Shown here: positions 15,769 to 24,446 of the stretch, piece after piece | Position numbering within the stretch: position 1 is the stretch's first letter | Layout: each line of letters starts with the position of its first letter | Assembly (NCBI RefSeq): GCF_016124105.1 | Contig: NZ_JADGMQ010000023.1 | Location: 1 to 47,966 of the forward strand | From: Aquamicrobium zhengzhouense | GTDB lineage: Bacteria; Pseudomonadota; Alphaproteobacteria; Rhizobiales; Rhizobiaceae | Direction of reading: 5' to 3' | DNA: 47,966 bases | Program-made: the position numbers and the translations under genes | The notes under the pieces: model-generated | Seen by the model: the letters and a program-made list of their open reading frames with translations, nothing else | Databases searched by the model: none | Told to the model about the DNA's origin: nothing

Positions 15769-16176
15769 TCACGCCGGGATAACCGCTGTCGCCTCGATCT
15801 CGACCTTCGCCTCGTCCTCGATCAGATCTGCAACCTGCACCATGGTCATGGCGGGGAAGTGTTTGCCCATGACAGCGCGGTAGGCTTCACCCACCCCCTT
15901 GAGATTGGCGAGATAGTCGCTCTTGTCGGTGACGTACCAGGTCAGACGGACGATATGTTCGGGACGGCCTTCGGCTTCGCTCAGGATGTCGATGATGTTC
16001 TGCAAGGCTTGCCGGATTTGGCCCGGAAGTTCCTTTTCCTCGAACACTTGCTGTCCATCCCAGCCGATCTGTCCGCCGATCCAGACGGTCTTGCCTTCAG
16101 CAAGGATCCCGTTGGCATAGCCCGATGCCTTTTTCCAGTTGGCCGGATGCAGTATCTGGTGCGGGCATTCAGTCAT
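15769..16176 (-). CDS. RidA/YjgF-family protein (possible enamine deaminase)
   Basis: 135 residues. RidA-family proteins hydrolyse reactive enamines and imines to ketones plus ammonia; 2-aminomuconate deaminases belong to the same family. The fold signature is clear (WIGGQIGWDG, QNIIDIL, VRLTWYVTD, VEIEATAV). In the motif that normally carries the catalytic Arg (PARxxVEV) this protein has PAMTMVQV, so it belongs to the branch without that Arg and its chemistry is less certain. GGAGGAG precedes the ATG. It starts 46 bases after livF and is probably co-transcribed with the ABC importer, which ties it to the anthranilate-CoA island. Confidence 0.87.
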   Translation of the reverse strand: MTECPHQILHPANWKKASGYANGILAEGKTVWIGGQIGWDGQQVFEEKELPGQIRQALQNIIDILSEAEGRPEHIVRLTWYVTDKSDYLANLKGVGEAYRAVMGKHFPAMTMVQVADLIEDEAKVEIEATAVIPA

Positions 16177-16222
16177 GGTTTCTCCTCCGACAAGCAGGGC
16201 TCGCCTGCTCCTCCAAAAGGCG

Positions 16223-16906
16223 TCATACGCCGAGATAACGATCCTGAATTTCAGGGGTGAGTTGTTCTGGCTTGCCGCGCCAGACGGTTGCGCCCTTTTC
16301 GAGAACGAAGCAGCGGTCGGCGCAGGGCAAAAGCTCCGACAGCGTCTTGTCGACGATCAGGATCGACTGGCCTTCTGCCTTCAATGTTCGGATGACCGCC
16401 CAGATGTCGTTGCGGATCACAGGTGCCAGCCCTTCCGTCGCTTCATCGAGGATCAGAAGGCTCGGATTGGTCATCAGCGCGCGCCCGATCGCCAGCATTT
16501 GCTGCTCGCCGCCCGACAGTGTCTTCGCCATCTGGTCGCGGCGCTCGGCAAGGCGCGGAAACAGGCGATTGATCTCGGCGATGTTCCAGCGCCCCGGCCG
16601 CGCGGCGGCGATCAGATTTTCTGCAACGGTCAGGTTCGAAAAGCATCGACGCCCTTCCGGAACCAGGCCCAGTCCCAGCCGAGCGATCTTGTACGGGGCC
16701 ATGGTGCGGATCTCTTTGCCGCCAAAGCGCACGCTGCCGCTCTTAGCCGGTGTCAGCGCCATGATCGAGCGGATCGTCGTCGTCTTGCCCATCCCGTTGC
16801 GGCCCATCAGCGCCACAACCTCACCCTCGGCAACGTCCAGCTCCACCCCAAACAAAGCCTGGCTCGCCCCATAGAAGGTTTCGAGACCTTTTAATTCAAG
16901 CAGCAT
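16223..16906 (-). CDS. livF: Branched-chain-type ABC transporter ATP-binding protein LivF
   Basis: 227 residues, the usual length of LivF. Walker A GRNGMGKTT (about 35-43), signature LSGGEQQ and Walker B LLILDEATEGLAP are present. Where most ABC proteins have the switch His, this one has DKT (ILIVDKTLSE), in line with LivF proteins, which usually show EQN there. Together with LivG it energises import. It follows livG after a 204-base gap filled by an inverted palindromic repeat, unlike the tight packing of livHMG. Given the downstream and upstream aromatic-CoA genes, the likely cargo is an aromatic acid rather than leucine, but this is inference. Confidence 0.92.
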   Translation of the reverse strand: MLLELKGLETFYGASQALFGVELDVAEGEVVALMGRNGMGKTTTIRSIMALTPAKSGSVRFGGKEIRTMAPYKIARLGLGLVPEGRRCFSNLTVAENLIAAARPGRWNIAEINRLFPRLAERRDQMAKTLSGGEQQMLAIGRALMTNPSLLILDEATEGLAPVIRNDIWAVIRTLKAEGQSILIVDKTLSELLPCADRCFVLEKGATVWRGKPEQLTPEIQDRYLGV

Positions 16907-16943
16907 GGCGGGCCTCAGTCCGGTTCACTTCGCGCACGGCAAC

Positions 16944-17077
16944 ACCCCCACCCCGTACCCCTCCCCACAAGGGGGAGGGGTATTCTGTGAAGCTCAGCCA
17001 GCCACCACGCCTCGATAAGCGAAACGCAACCTCAAAGTTTCCCCTCCCCCTTGTGGGGAGGGGTGAGGGGTGGGGGT
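16944..17077. repeat. Palindromic repeat pair between livF and livG
   Basis: A 37-base element (16944-16980) reading C-rich, then ACAAGGGGGAGGGG, recurs inverted at 17041-17077 as CCCCTCCCCC, TTGTGGGGAGGGG and a G-rich tail. About 60 bases separate the arms. The same element type recurs at 22938-23070 and 23151-23187. In RNA it would form a very stable long hairpin between two genes of one operon. Confidence 0.85.
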
Positions 17078-17110
17078 AACCCCCGCTCAAGATTTCACGC
17101 TGCCCAGCCA

Positions 17111-17860
17111 TCATGCCGGGTCTCCCAGATACGCACGGCGCACTTCCGGGTCGTTGCGGATGTCGTCGACGCTGCCCGAGGCAATGATGCGGCCGTAAAC
17201 CAGCACCGAGATCCGGTCGGCCAGTGCAAACACGGCGTCCATGTCGTGCTCGACGAGCAGGATCGGCGCTTCCTGTCGCAAGCCATCCAAAAAGGCGGTC
17301 AGCTGGCGCGAGCCTTCCGGGCCCATACCGGCCATTGGTTCATCGAGCAGAAACGCCTTGGAATCGAGCGCCAGCGCGATGGCGATTTCGAGCTGACGGC
17401 GCTCGCCATGCGATAATTCTGCGGCGGGAACATTGGCGCGGTCTTTCAGGCCTACGCGTTCGAGCGCTGCCATGGCAGGTTCTGTCAGGCTCTTGTCGTG
17501 CATCACCGGCTTGAAGAAGCGGAAGCTGGAACCCTGCTTTGACTGCACCGCCAGCATCACATTGCGCAGGGCCGAAAATTCCGGCGCGAGCGATGAGACC
17601 TGAAACGAGCGGCCAAGCCCCTTTCGCGCACGTTCGGCAACGCCAAGATGGTTCACGCGCTCGCCGAGGAAATGGATGTCACCGGTATCCGGCTTCAGCG
17701 TGCCGGCGATCTGGTGGATCAGCGTCGACTTTCCAGCCCCGTTCGGCCCGATCAGCGCGTGGATTTCACCGGGACGAAGGTCGAGCGTCACGCCATCGGT
17801 TGCCTTCAGCGCGCCGAAGGATTTGCGCAAATCCTTGATGTCGAGAATGGCCTCAACCAT
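17111..17860 (-). CDS. livG: Branched-chain-type ABC transporter ATP-binding protein LivG
   Basis: 249 residues. Walker A GPNGAGKST, signature LSHGERRQLEI and Walker B LLDEPMAG, followed by the switch-His block VEHDMDAVF, are all present, as is the LivG-typical RSFQVSSL stretch. The start MVEAILDIKD at 17860 is preceded by GGGAGG and overlaps the end of livM by eight bases; a longer frame to 17935 lies entirely inside livM and is rejected. It pairs with LivF as the ATPase heterodimer of the importer. Confidence 0.93.
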   Translation of the reverse strand: MVEAILDIKDLRKSFGALKATDGVTLDLRPGEIHALIGPNGAGKSTLIHQIAGTLKPDTGDIHFLGERVNHLGVAERARKGLGRSFQVSSLAPEFSALRNVMLAVQSKQGSSFRFFKPVMHDKSLTEPAMAALERVGLKDRANVPAAELSHGERRQLEIAIALALDSKAFLLDEPMAGMGPEGSRQLTAFLDGLRQEAPILLVEHDMDAVFALADRISVLVYGRIIASGSVDDIRNDPEVRRAYLGDPA

Positions 17861-18842
17861 GGCGCTGCCTCCCAGCCAGAAGTCCGACAAGGCCACCGCG
17901 TGCGAAGAGAACGACGCCAAGGAGCACGAGCCCAAGGAAGAACTGCCAGCGCTCGGTGAGCCCGCCGAGCAGGAACTCGAACATCACGAACAGCATCGCA
18001 CCGGCAACGGGTCCGGCAAGACGCCCGACACCGCCAAGGATGATCAGCACGATGAATTCGCCGGACATGTGCCAGGACAGCATTGACGGGCTGACGAAGC
18101 GGTTGAGATCGGCATAGAGCGCACCGGCAAGCGCAACGATCATGCCCGAAAGAACGAAGGCCACGAGCCGAATGCGGAACGGCGCGATACCGACCGACGC
18201 CACACGCACCTCGTTCTGGCGCGCCGCTTGAAGCGCAGCACCGAAGCGCGAATTCTTGATCAGCGCAAACAGGATCAGCGCGGCAACGAGAACGCCGTAG
18301 CAGATCAGGAAGAAATTCAGCGGCACCATCGTGTTGAAGCCGGGGAACTGGTTGCGCATCAGGATCGACAGCCCGTCCTCGCCGCCATAAGCGGGCCACG
18401 AGATCGCGAAGTAGAAGGTCATCTGCGCGAAGGCGAGCGTGATCATGATGAAATAGACGCCGGATGTGCGCAGCGAGATCGTGCCGATCGCCGCCGCCAA
18501 CAGGCCACCAACCAGCATCGCAAACAGCCAGATCGTCGGCATCTGGTTCGATCCCGGCAGCGTGAACAGGCCAAAATTCAGCGGCTGCATCGACATGGCG
18601 TGACTTGCCAGAATACCGGCGACATAGCCGCCAATGCCAAAGAACGCGGCATGGCCAAATGAGACCAGCCCGCCAAGGCCAAGCGCAATGTTGAGGCCAA
18701 CGGCGGCAAGGCCAAGGATCGCCATGCGGGTGGCAAGCGTCACATAGAACGGATTGCCGAACTTTATCGCCGCATAAGGCAGCGCAAGCAGAAGGGCGAG
18801 GAGGAGAAGGGAAACCCAGTTTTCGCGCGAAAGGTTCATCAT
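17853..18842 (-). CDS. livM: Branched-chain-type ABC transporter permease LivM
   Basis: 329 residues with eight to ten membrane segments. The blocks NIALGLGGLVSFGHAAFFGI (about 50-69) and SGMIVALAGALYA are characteristic of LivM. It forms the channel with LivH. The ATG starts one base after the livH stop, and its ribosome binding site (AAAGGG) lies inside the end of livH, so the two are translated together. The end overlaps livG by eight bases. Confidence 0.93.
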   Translation of the reverse strand: MMNLSRENWVSLLLLALLLALPYAAIKFGNPFYVTLATRMAILGLAAVGLNIALGLGGLVSFGHAAFFGIGGYVAGILASHAMSMQPLNFGLFTLPGSNQMPTIWLFAMLVGGLLAAAIGTISLRTSGVYFIMITLAFAQMTFYFAISWPAYGGEDGLSILMRNQFPGFNTMVPLNFFLICYGVLVAALILFALIKNSRFGAALQAARQNEVRVASVGIAPFRIRLVAFVLSGMIVALAGALYADLNRFVSPSMLSWHMSGEFIVLIILGGVGRLAGPVAGAMLFVMFEFLLGGLTERWQFFLGLVLLGVVLFARGGLVGLLAGRQRHG

Positions 18843-18843
18843 C

Positions 18844-19767
18844 TTACCCTTTCGCAGCCGGGAAGAGGCCCTGCGGGCGAACCGCCAGCACCACGGCCAT
18901 CACGATATAGATCAGCATGGAAGCCAGCGCGCCGCCGACAATGCCGGCCTGCGAGGCATTCATGAACAGCCCAAAGATTTGCGGCAACAAGAAACGGCCC
19001 ATCGTGTCGACGACGCCGACGATGACAGCGCCAACCAGCGCGCCCCTGATAGAGCCAATACCGCCAATGACGATCACGACGAAGGCGAGTATCAGCGCCG
19101 GTTCACCCATGCCAACCTGCACCGATTGCAGCGCACCAACCATCGCCCCGGCAAGACCTGCGAGCGCAGCACCCAGCGCAAAAACGATGGTGTAGAGCGT
19201 GCGGATATCGACGCCGAGCGCCCCGATCATCTCGCGGTCGGATTCACCGGCGCGAATGCGCATGCCAAGCCGCGTGCGGGTGATCAGAAGGAAAAGCCCA
19301 ACCGCGACCGCAACGCCCACACCGATGATGGCAAGGCGATAGAGCTGGTAGCGCGAGCCGCCCGGCAGCGGGACGGTGCCCTGCAAGAGCGGTGGAATGT
19401 CGAGATAGAGCGGGAACGAGCCAAACAGCCAGCGCGTGCCTTCAGAAAAGACGAGGATCAGCGCAAAGGTCGCCAGCACCTGATCAAGGTGATCGCGCTC
19501 GTAGAGCCGCCTGATTACCAGAATTTCGATGATTGCGCCGGCGGCTGCGGCGGCTGCAAGGCTTGCAATCAAGCCGAGCCAGAACGAGCCGGTATAGGCT
19601 GCGACGGTCGCGCACGCGAATGCCCCGACCATATAGAGCGAGCCGTGGGCCAGATTGATCAGGCCCATGACACCAAAAATCAGCGTCAACCCTGCGGCCA
19701 TGAGAAACAGCATAACCCCGAGCTGAAGCCCGTTCAGAAGCTGTTCAATGAAGAGCGCGGTTTGCAA
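18844..19767 (-). CDS. livH: Branched-chain-type ABC transporter permease LivH
   Basis: 307 residues with about eight membrane segments. GLTLIFGVMGLINLAHGSLYM near the N-terminus and VIVIGGIGSIRGALVGA near the C-terminus are LivH signatures. No ATG fits: the frame from 19881 begins in repeat-like sequence, while the family begins just before LFIEQLLNGLQLG. The best start is TTG at 19767 (reads LQTALFIEQ), although its ribosome binding site is weak. The 202-base gap up to livK holds a palindromic repeat. Confidence 0.9.
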   Translation of the reverse strand: MQTALFIEQLLNGLQLGVMLFLMAAGLTLIFGVMGLINLAHGSLYMVGAFACATVAAYTGSFWLGLIASLAAAAAAGAIIEILVIRRLYERDHLDQVLATFALILVFSEGTRWLFGSFPLYLDIPPLLQGTVPLPGGSRYQLYRLAIIGVGVAVAVGLFLLITRTRLGMRIRAGESDREMIGALGVDIRTLYTIVFALGAALAGLAGAMVGALQSVQVGMGEPALILAFVVIVIGGIGSIRGALVGAVIVGVVDTMGRFLLPQIFGLFMNASQAGIVGGALASMLIYIVMAVVLAVRPQGLFPAAKG

Positions 19768-19813
19768 GGTGAAGCTCGAGCGTTCGCCGTGAAAAGATTG
19801 CCGTAGCCGATGG

Positions 19814-19956
19814 TCCCTCGCCCCGTTTACGGGAGAGGATGGCCCGAAGGGTCGGGTGAGGGGCAGCGTCAACGCATCCACTTCTTGGCGAAGTGGGCAT
19901 CAGCCCCTCATCCCCCTGCCGGGACCTTCTCCCCGCCAGCGGGGAGAAGAAGCGCT
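19814..19956. repeat. Palindromic repeats between livH and livK
   Basis: Two GC-rich elements in opposite orientation: one at about 19814-19867 (CCCCGTTTACGGGAGAGGAT, then GGTGAGGGGC) and one at about 19903-19949 (GCCCCTCATCC, CCTGCCGGGACC, TTCTCCCCGCCAGCGGGGAGAA). A related pair lies at 27244-27372. Only about 13 bases separate the end of this repeat from the livK stop codon, so it may act as the 3' barrier of a stable livK message. Confidence 0.75.
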
Positions 19957-19969
19957 CGTAAGCTTTCGC

Positions 19970-21115
19970 CTACTTCAGCGCGCACTGCTCTGCATAGGCA
20001 TCGCCGTGGTCGGTGAAGGCGGTGGCGATGATCTTGTTGGTCAGCACGTCACCATCCTTGATCACTTCGCGGACATAGATGTCCTGGATCGGGTGGTTGT
20101 TGGTGTTGAACGAGAACTTGCCACGAACCGACTCGAACTCGGCAGCCTTCAGCGCGGTGCGGAACGCGTCGGCGTCCTTGACGCTTGCCTTGCCAGCAGC
20201 CGAAACGATCAGGCTACCGGTGTCGTATGCCTGTGCGGCATAGATCGACGGCAGACGGCCATACTCAGCCTGGAAGGTTTCGACGAACTTCTTCGACGCT
20301 TCATTGTCGACGTCCTGCGACCACGAAGCCGAGTTCTTCACGCCAAGCGCTGCATCGCCGATCGCCGGCAGAACGTCCTGTGAGAACGAGAAGCCAGGTC
20401 CGATGACCGGAATTTCAACGCCCGACTGCGCGTACTGCTTCATGAACGAGATGCCCATGCCGCCCGGCAGGAAGATGAACAGCGAGTCCGCACCCGATGC
20501 GCGGATCTGCGCGATCTCGGCTGCGTAGTCGGTCTGGCCGACCTGCGTGTAGATCTCGCCAGCAAGTTCCTGCTTGTAGTAGCGCTTGAAGCCGGTCAAC
20601 GAGTCGGTGCCCGCCGGGTAGTTCGGCGCCATGATGACGGTCTTCTTGTACGTCTCGTTGGCGTACTGGCCCATCGCTTCATGGAAATTGTCGTTCTGGT
20701 AGGCGACGTTGAAATAGTTGGCATGGCACTGCGAGCCGGCAAGCGGCGAGGGGCCTGCATTGACCGAAAGGTAGAACTTGTCCTGCGCAACCGCGCTCGG
20801 CACGACGGCCATGGCAAGGTTCGACCAGATGATGCCGGTGAGAATGTCGACCTGATCCGACTGGATCATCTTGTCGGCGATCTGGACGGCGAGTTCCGGC
20901 TTCTGGCCATCGTCTTCGACCACAACTTCGATGTCCTTGGCTGCATCGCCGGCGTTCTTCAGCGCCAGCAGGAAGCCGTCGCGTGCATCAACGCCAAGAC
21001 CTGCGCCGCCGCCCGAAAGCGTGGTGATGACGCCAACCTTGATCGGATCAGCGGCGGCCACCCCGGCGACGCTGATGGCAAGCGCGGCAACGCTTGCGGC
21101 TAGAAATTTCTTCAT
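19970..21115 (-). CDS. ABC transporter substrate-binding protein (LivK-like, Peripla_BP_6)
   Basis: 381 residues with an export signal (MKKFLAASVAALAISVAGVAA, cleavage near residue 22). The mature start DPIKVGVITTLSGGGAGLG is typical of the leucine/isoleucine/valine and aromatic-acid binding family. Two mature Cys (SQCHANYF and the C-terminal EQCALK) may form a disulfide, as in many LivK-like proteins. GAGTTGAGGA precedes the ATG. The protein would capture the imported compound in the periplasm; related proteins in aromatic-degradation clusters bind benzoate-type acids. It is the first gene of the importer and has its own promoter region with repeated GTATGC motifs. Confidence 0.93.
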   Translation of the reverse strand: MKKFLAASVAALAISVAGVAAADPIKVGVITTLSGGGAGLGVDARDGFLLALKNAGDAAKDIEVVVEDDGQKPELAVQIADKMIQSDQVDILTGIIWSNLAMAVVPSAVAQDKFYLSVNAGPSPLAGSQCHANYFNVAYQNDNFHEAMGQYANETYKKTVIMAPNYPAGTDSLTGFKRYYKQELAGEIYTQVGQTDYAAEIAQIRASGADSLFIFLPGGMGISFMKQYAQSGVEIPVIGPGFSFSQDVLPAIGDAALGVKNSASWSQDVDNEASKKFVETFQAEYGRLPSIYAAQAYDTGSLIVSAAGKASVKDADAFRTALKAAEFESVRGKFSFNTNNHPIQDIYVREVIKDGDVLTNKIIATAFTDHGDAYAEQCALK

Positions 21116-21170
21116 TCCTCAACTCCCGTTGTTCTGGCACCCTCTGGGTCCCACACGATGATCAAAAATT

Positions 21171-21219
21171 GGCTGCATTGCCAGTATGCGGCGGTATTTT
21201 TGTTGGGCTGTATGCAGCC
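21171..21219. promoter_or_regulatory. Repeated half-sites upstream of the binding-protein gene
   Basis: GGCTGCAT (21171-21178) and ATGCAGCC (21212-21219) form an inverted repeat; inside it GTATGC occurs twice (21184-21189 and 21210-21215), and GGCTG-N4-CAGCC forms a second small palindrome (21206-21219). The cluster lies 56 to 104 bases upstream of the livK-like start, just beyond the ligase stop, where an activator or repressor would bind. Which regulator uses it is unknown. Confidence 0.35.
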
Positions 21220-21238
21220 ATGTTCCCCTTGTCCAGCC

Positions 21239-22864
21239 TCAACTTGACGCTGCGTCCCGAAGGCGGAAGCGCTGGATCTTTCCGGTTTGTGTTTTTGGCA
21301 GCGTCTCGACGAAGCGCACCGAGCGCGGATATTTGTACGGTGCGATCATCGCCTTCACATGCGCTTGCAGGAGGCGAATGGTTTCCTCATCGCCATCAGC
21401 CCCGTTCGCAAGCACGATGTAAGCCTCGACAATCTGTCCGCGCTCCTCATCTGGAGCACCGATGACGGCGCATTCTGCGACGAGCTCATGCGACAGCAGC
21501 GCAGCTTCGACCTCAGGTCCGGCAATGTTGTAGCCAGCCGACAGGATCATGTCGTCGGATCGCGCGGCAAAGTGAAAATGCCCGTCCGTATCGTGGGTGA
21601 AGGAATCGCCCGTCAGGTTCCAGCCGTCGCGCACATAGTCCTTCTGGCGATCGTCGTCGAGATAACGGCAGCCCGTCGGCCCCCGCACGGCCAGCCGTCC
21701 AACCTCGCCCCGCGGCAATTCGTTCATGTCCTCATCAACGATTTTTGCTTCGTAGCCGCTCACCGCCTTGCCGGTAGAACCCGGCGCGCGATCATCCAGC
21801 CGATTGGTGATGAAGATATGGAGCATCTCCGTCGCCCCGATCCCATCAAGGATCGGCTTGCCAGTCTTGCGCGTCCATTCCTCATAGACTGGCGCGGGCA
21901 GCGTCTCGCCCGCCGACACCGCGATGCGCAGCGACGACAAATCCGCACCTTCATCCATCGCCTTCATCATCGCGCGATAGGCGGTGGGCGCGGTAAACGA
22001 GATCGTCGCGCGATATTTTTCGATGATCTCGATCATGTTCGGCGGCGTCGCGCTTTCGAGCAAAGTCGCCGCCGCCCCAAAGCGCAGCGGGAACACGGCC
22101 AGACCACCAAGGCCGAAGGTAAAAGCCAGCGGCGGTGAGCCGACAAACACGTCATCCGGCGTGACGTTCAGCACTTCCTTGGCATAGCCATCGGCAATGA
22201 TCAGCACATCGCGATGAAAGTGCATCGTCGCTTTGGGAATGCCGGTCGTACCCGAGGTGAAGCCCAGCAGGCAGACATCATCGCGTCCGGTCTTCACCGC
22301 CTCAAACGTCACCGGCTTGTCGAGCGCGACACGATCGAGCTCGGCATCGTGATTGGCCGTGCCGTCAAAGCCGATCACTTGCTTGAGGAAGCGGCTGTCC
22401 TTGGCGCATGCGATCAACTCGTCCTTGATACGCGTGTCGCACAGCGCCAGCGAGATTTCCGCCTTGTCGACGATCTTGGTCAATTCACCCGCCCGCAACA
22501 TCGGCATCGTGTTGACGACAACCGCCCCCGCCTTCGTCGCGGCGAGCCAACACGCGACCATGGCCGGATTGTTGGGCGAGCGGATCAGGACGCGGTTTCC
22601 CGGCGTGACGCCGTAATTTTCAACCAGCGCCCGCGCCAGCCGATTGGTCCAGTCGGCGAGTTCCTTGTACGTCCGCCGCCGCCCATTGCCGATCAACGCC
22701 GTGCGATCGCCAAAACCCTTTTCCACCAACCGATCGGTCAGCTCGACGCCGCAATTGATGTAATCCGGATACTCAAACCCCACCTGTGGCAAGTCCGGCC
22801 ACTGATCGAACGGCGGAAGATTGTCCCGGCTAAACGTATCCACATGCGCAGAAGGCCCCAGCAT
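21239..22864 (-). CDS. 2-aminobenzoate-CoA ligase-like aryl-CoA synthetase (ANL superfamily)
   Basis: 541 residues. Activates an aromatic acid with ATP and CoA through an acyl-adenylate. The phosphate loop GFTSGTTGIPKATMHFHRD, the GIGATEML block, the hinge Asp region HFAARSDDMILSAGYN and the C-terminal catalytic Lys in PKTQTGKIQRF are present. The N-terminal DNLPPFDQWP start resembles 2-aminobenzoate-CoA and benzoate-CoA ligases. The start at 22864 has GGAGGG eight bases before it; the longer frame to 23098 is made of palindromic repeat. Neighbouring 2-aminobenzoyl-CoA monooxygenase/reductase-like and beta-oxidation genes make anthranilate the most likely substrate; salicylate is the main alternative. 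Confidence 0.88.
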   Translation of the reverse strand: MLGPSAHVDTFSRDNLPPFDQWPDLPQVGFEYPDYINCGVELTDRLVEKGFGDRTALIGNGRRRTYKELADWTNRLARALVENYGVTPGNRVLIRSPNNPAMVACWLAATKAGAVVVNTMPMLRAGELTKIVDKAEISLALCDTRIKDELIACAKDSRFLKQVIGFDGTANHDAELDRVALDKPVTFEAVKTGRDDVCLLGFTSGTTGIPKATMHFHRDVLIIADGYAKEVLNVTPDDVFVGSPPLAFTFGLGGLAVFPLRFGAAATLLESATPPNMIEIIEKYRATISFTAPTAYRAMMKAMDEGADLSSLRIAVSAGETLPAPVYEEWTRKTGKPILDGIGATEMLHIFITNRLDDRAPGSTGKAVSGYEAKIVDEDMNELPRGEVGRLAVRGPTGCRYLDDDRQKDYVRDGWNLTGDSFTHDTDGHFHFAARSDDMILSAGYNIAGPEVEAALLSHELVAECAVIGAPDEERGQIVEAYIVLANGADGDEETIRLLQAHVKAMIAPYKYPRSVRFVETLPKTQTGKIQRFRLRDAASS

Positions 22865-22937
22865 CACGCGAGCCCTCCGACTGAGACGTTCGCGTAATGC
22901 AACCCCGGCTCTCCGCCGGAGACGCCCGCGCCAGGCA

Positions 22938-23187
22938 ACCCCCACCCCGTGCCCCTCCCCACAAGGGGGACGGGGATTCTGAGATGCCGCGACGCTTCGT
23001 GGCGTCTTCCTAGAGCAGTTACTCTTCCAAATTCCCCTCCCGCCTGTGGGGAGGGGTAAGAGGTGGGGGGACTGCCACGCACCGTGCCCTCCGCCCATCT
23101 CCGCCCCAACGCCCCCCGCCTATCAATGCTTAGCAGGGCCTCTCCATTTTCCCTTCCCTCTTGTGGGGAGGGGTAAGGGGTGGGGGT
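22938..23187. repeat. Palindromic repeats between ligase and acyl-CoA dehydrogenase genes
   Basis: The 405-base gap 22865-23269 holds no gene. It contains an inverted pair of the same element as at 16.9 kb (22938-22975, and 23034-23070 with TGTGGGGAGGGGTAAG), and a third single copy at 23151-23187. Between the arms lies a short GACGCTTCGTGGCGTC palindrome (about 22991-23006). The region would form strong RNA structures within a presumed operon. Confidence 0.82.
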
Positions 23188-23269
23188 GCCTTTGCGCCCA
23201 ACCGTCCCCGCTAACCGCCAACCTTCTTCAAAAATGCAGCCGCATTGGCTGCCGAACTGGCTCATGTCG

Positions 23270-24415
23270 TCAGGCTCCCATTGTCTGCCGGGCGATCACC
23301 ACCTTCTGGACGTCTGATGCGCCCTCATAGATGCGGAGTGCCCGGATTTCGCGATAAAGGCTCTCGACGATGTGCCCCTTTCTCACACCGTCGCCGCCAT
23401 GCAATTGAACCGCCTTGTCGATGACGCTTTGGGCGCGATCGGTGGCGTGAAGTTTGGCCATTGCGGCCTCGCGTGTCACACGCGGCGCGCCGGAATCCTT
23501 GGTCCAGGCGGCGCGATAGACGAGTAGCGCCGAAGCATCGACGTCGAGTGCCATCTCGGCGACGTTGCCCTGCACCATCTGCAGATCAAACAGAGGCGCA
23601 CCGAAGAGCTGTCGATTGGCGACGCGCGACAGCGTTTCATCGAGCGCCCGCCGCGCAAAGCCAAGCGCAGCCGCGCCTACCGTCGAGCGGAAGACATCCA
23701 GCACCGACATCGCAATCTTGAACCCGTCACCCGGCTTGCCGATCATGGCGGAGGCGGGCAGGCGCAGATCATCGAACACGAGGCGCGCCAAAGGATGCGG
23801 CGCAATCGTCTCCAGTCGCTCGGCAATGATCATCCCCGGCGTATCCGCCGGTACCAGAAACGCTGACAGCCCCTTCGCCCCAGGCGCTTCGCCGGTGCGG
23901 GCAAAGACGCAATAAAGGTCGGCAATGCCGCCGTTTGAAATCCAGGTCTTTTCGCCCGACAGCACATAATCGCCGCCATCACGCGTTGCCGTCATTTCCA
24001 TATTGGCAAGGTCCGAACCCGAACGCGGCTCGGTCAGCACAAAGGCCGAAATCGCCTTGCCAGTGCGGGTCTTCTCCAGCCACTGCTTCTGCTCGGGCGA
24101 GCCAAACAGACTGATCGCGCCAGTGCCCAGCCCCTGCATCGCAAAGGCAAAATCCGCCAGCCCATCATGCCGCGCCAAAGTCTCGCGCGACAGGCACAGA
24201 GTGCGCACGTCGAGCGGCTTCGGATCAGCCGGATCAATCGCCGTCGGCAGCAACAAACCCGCCTCGCCAAGGGAAGCCACGAGTTTTCGGCAGGCAGCGT
24301 CAACGTCGCCATGATCTACCGGCAGATGAGCCTCGCACCAAGCCTCAAGCTTTTGCGCATGCGCGCGATGGTGATCGTCGAAGAACGGCCAGGAGAGAAA
24401 CGAACGATCAGCCAT
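23270..24415 (-). CDS. Acyl-CoA dehydrogenase
   Basis: 381 residues, usual for the family. FAD-dependent introduction of a double bond next to a CoA thioester. The flavin-binding block [17 protein letters not shown] and TWISNGG, the C-terminal [12 protein letters not shown] helix and IYEGASDVQ with the catalytic-Glu position are visible. The start MADRSFLSW at 24415 is preceded by AGGAGAA; the longer frame to 24481 enters repeat DNA. In 2-aminobenzoyl-CoA clusters such an enzyme is thought to act on the dearomatised ring-CoA or its ring-opened product. It lies between ligase and hydratase genes, separated from both by repeats. Confidence 0.9.
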   Translation of the reverse strand: MADRSFLSWPFFDDHHRAHAQKLEAWCEAHLPVDHGDVDAACRKLVASLGEAGLLLPTAIDPADPKPLDVRTLCLSRETLARHDGLADFAFAMQGLGTGAISLFGSPEQKQWLEKTRTGKAISAFVLTEPRSGSDLANMEMTATRDGGDYVLSGEKTWISNGGIADLYCVFARTGEAPGAKGLSAFLVPADTPGMIIAERLETIAPHPLARLVFDDLRLPASAMIGKPGDGFKIAMSVLDVFRSTVGAAALGFARRALDETLSRVANRQLFGAPLFDLQMVQGNVAEMALDVDASALLVYRAAWTKDSGAPRVTREAAMAKLHATDRAQSVIDKAVQLHGGDGVRKGHIVESLYREIRALRIYEGASDVQKVVIARQTMGA

Positions 24416-24446
24416 GGTGAATTCTCCTGCGCGAGGTCGCGGAAGC

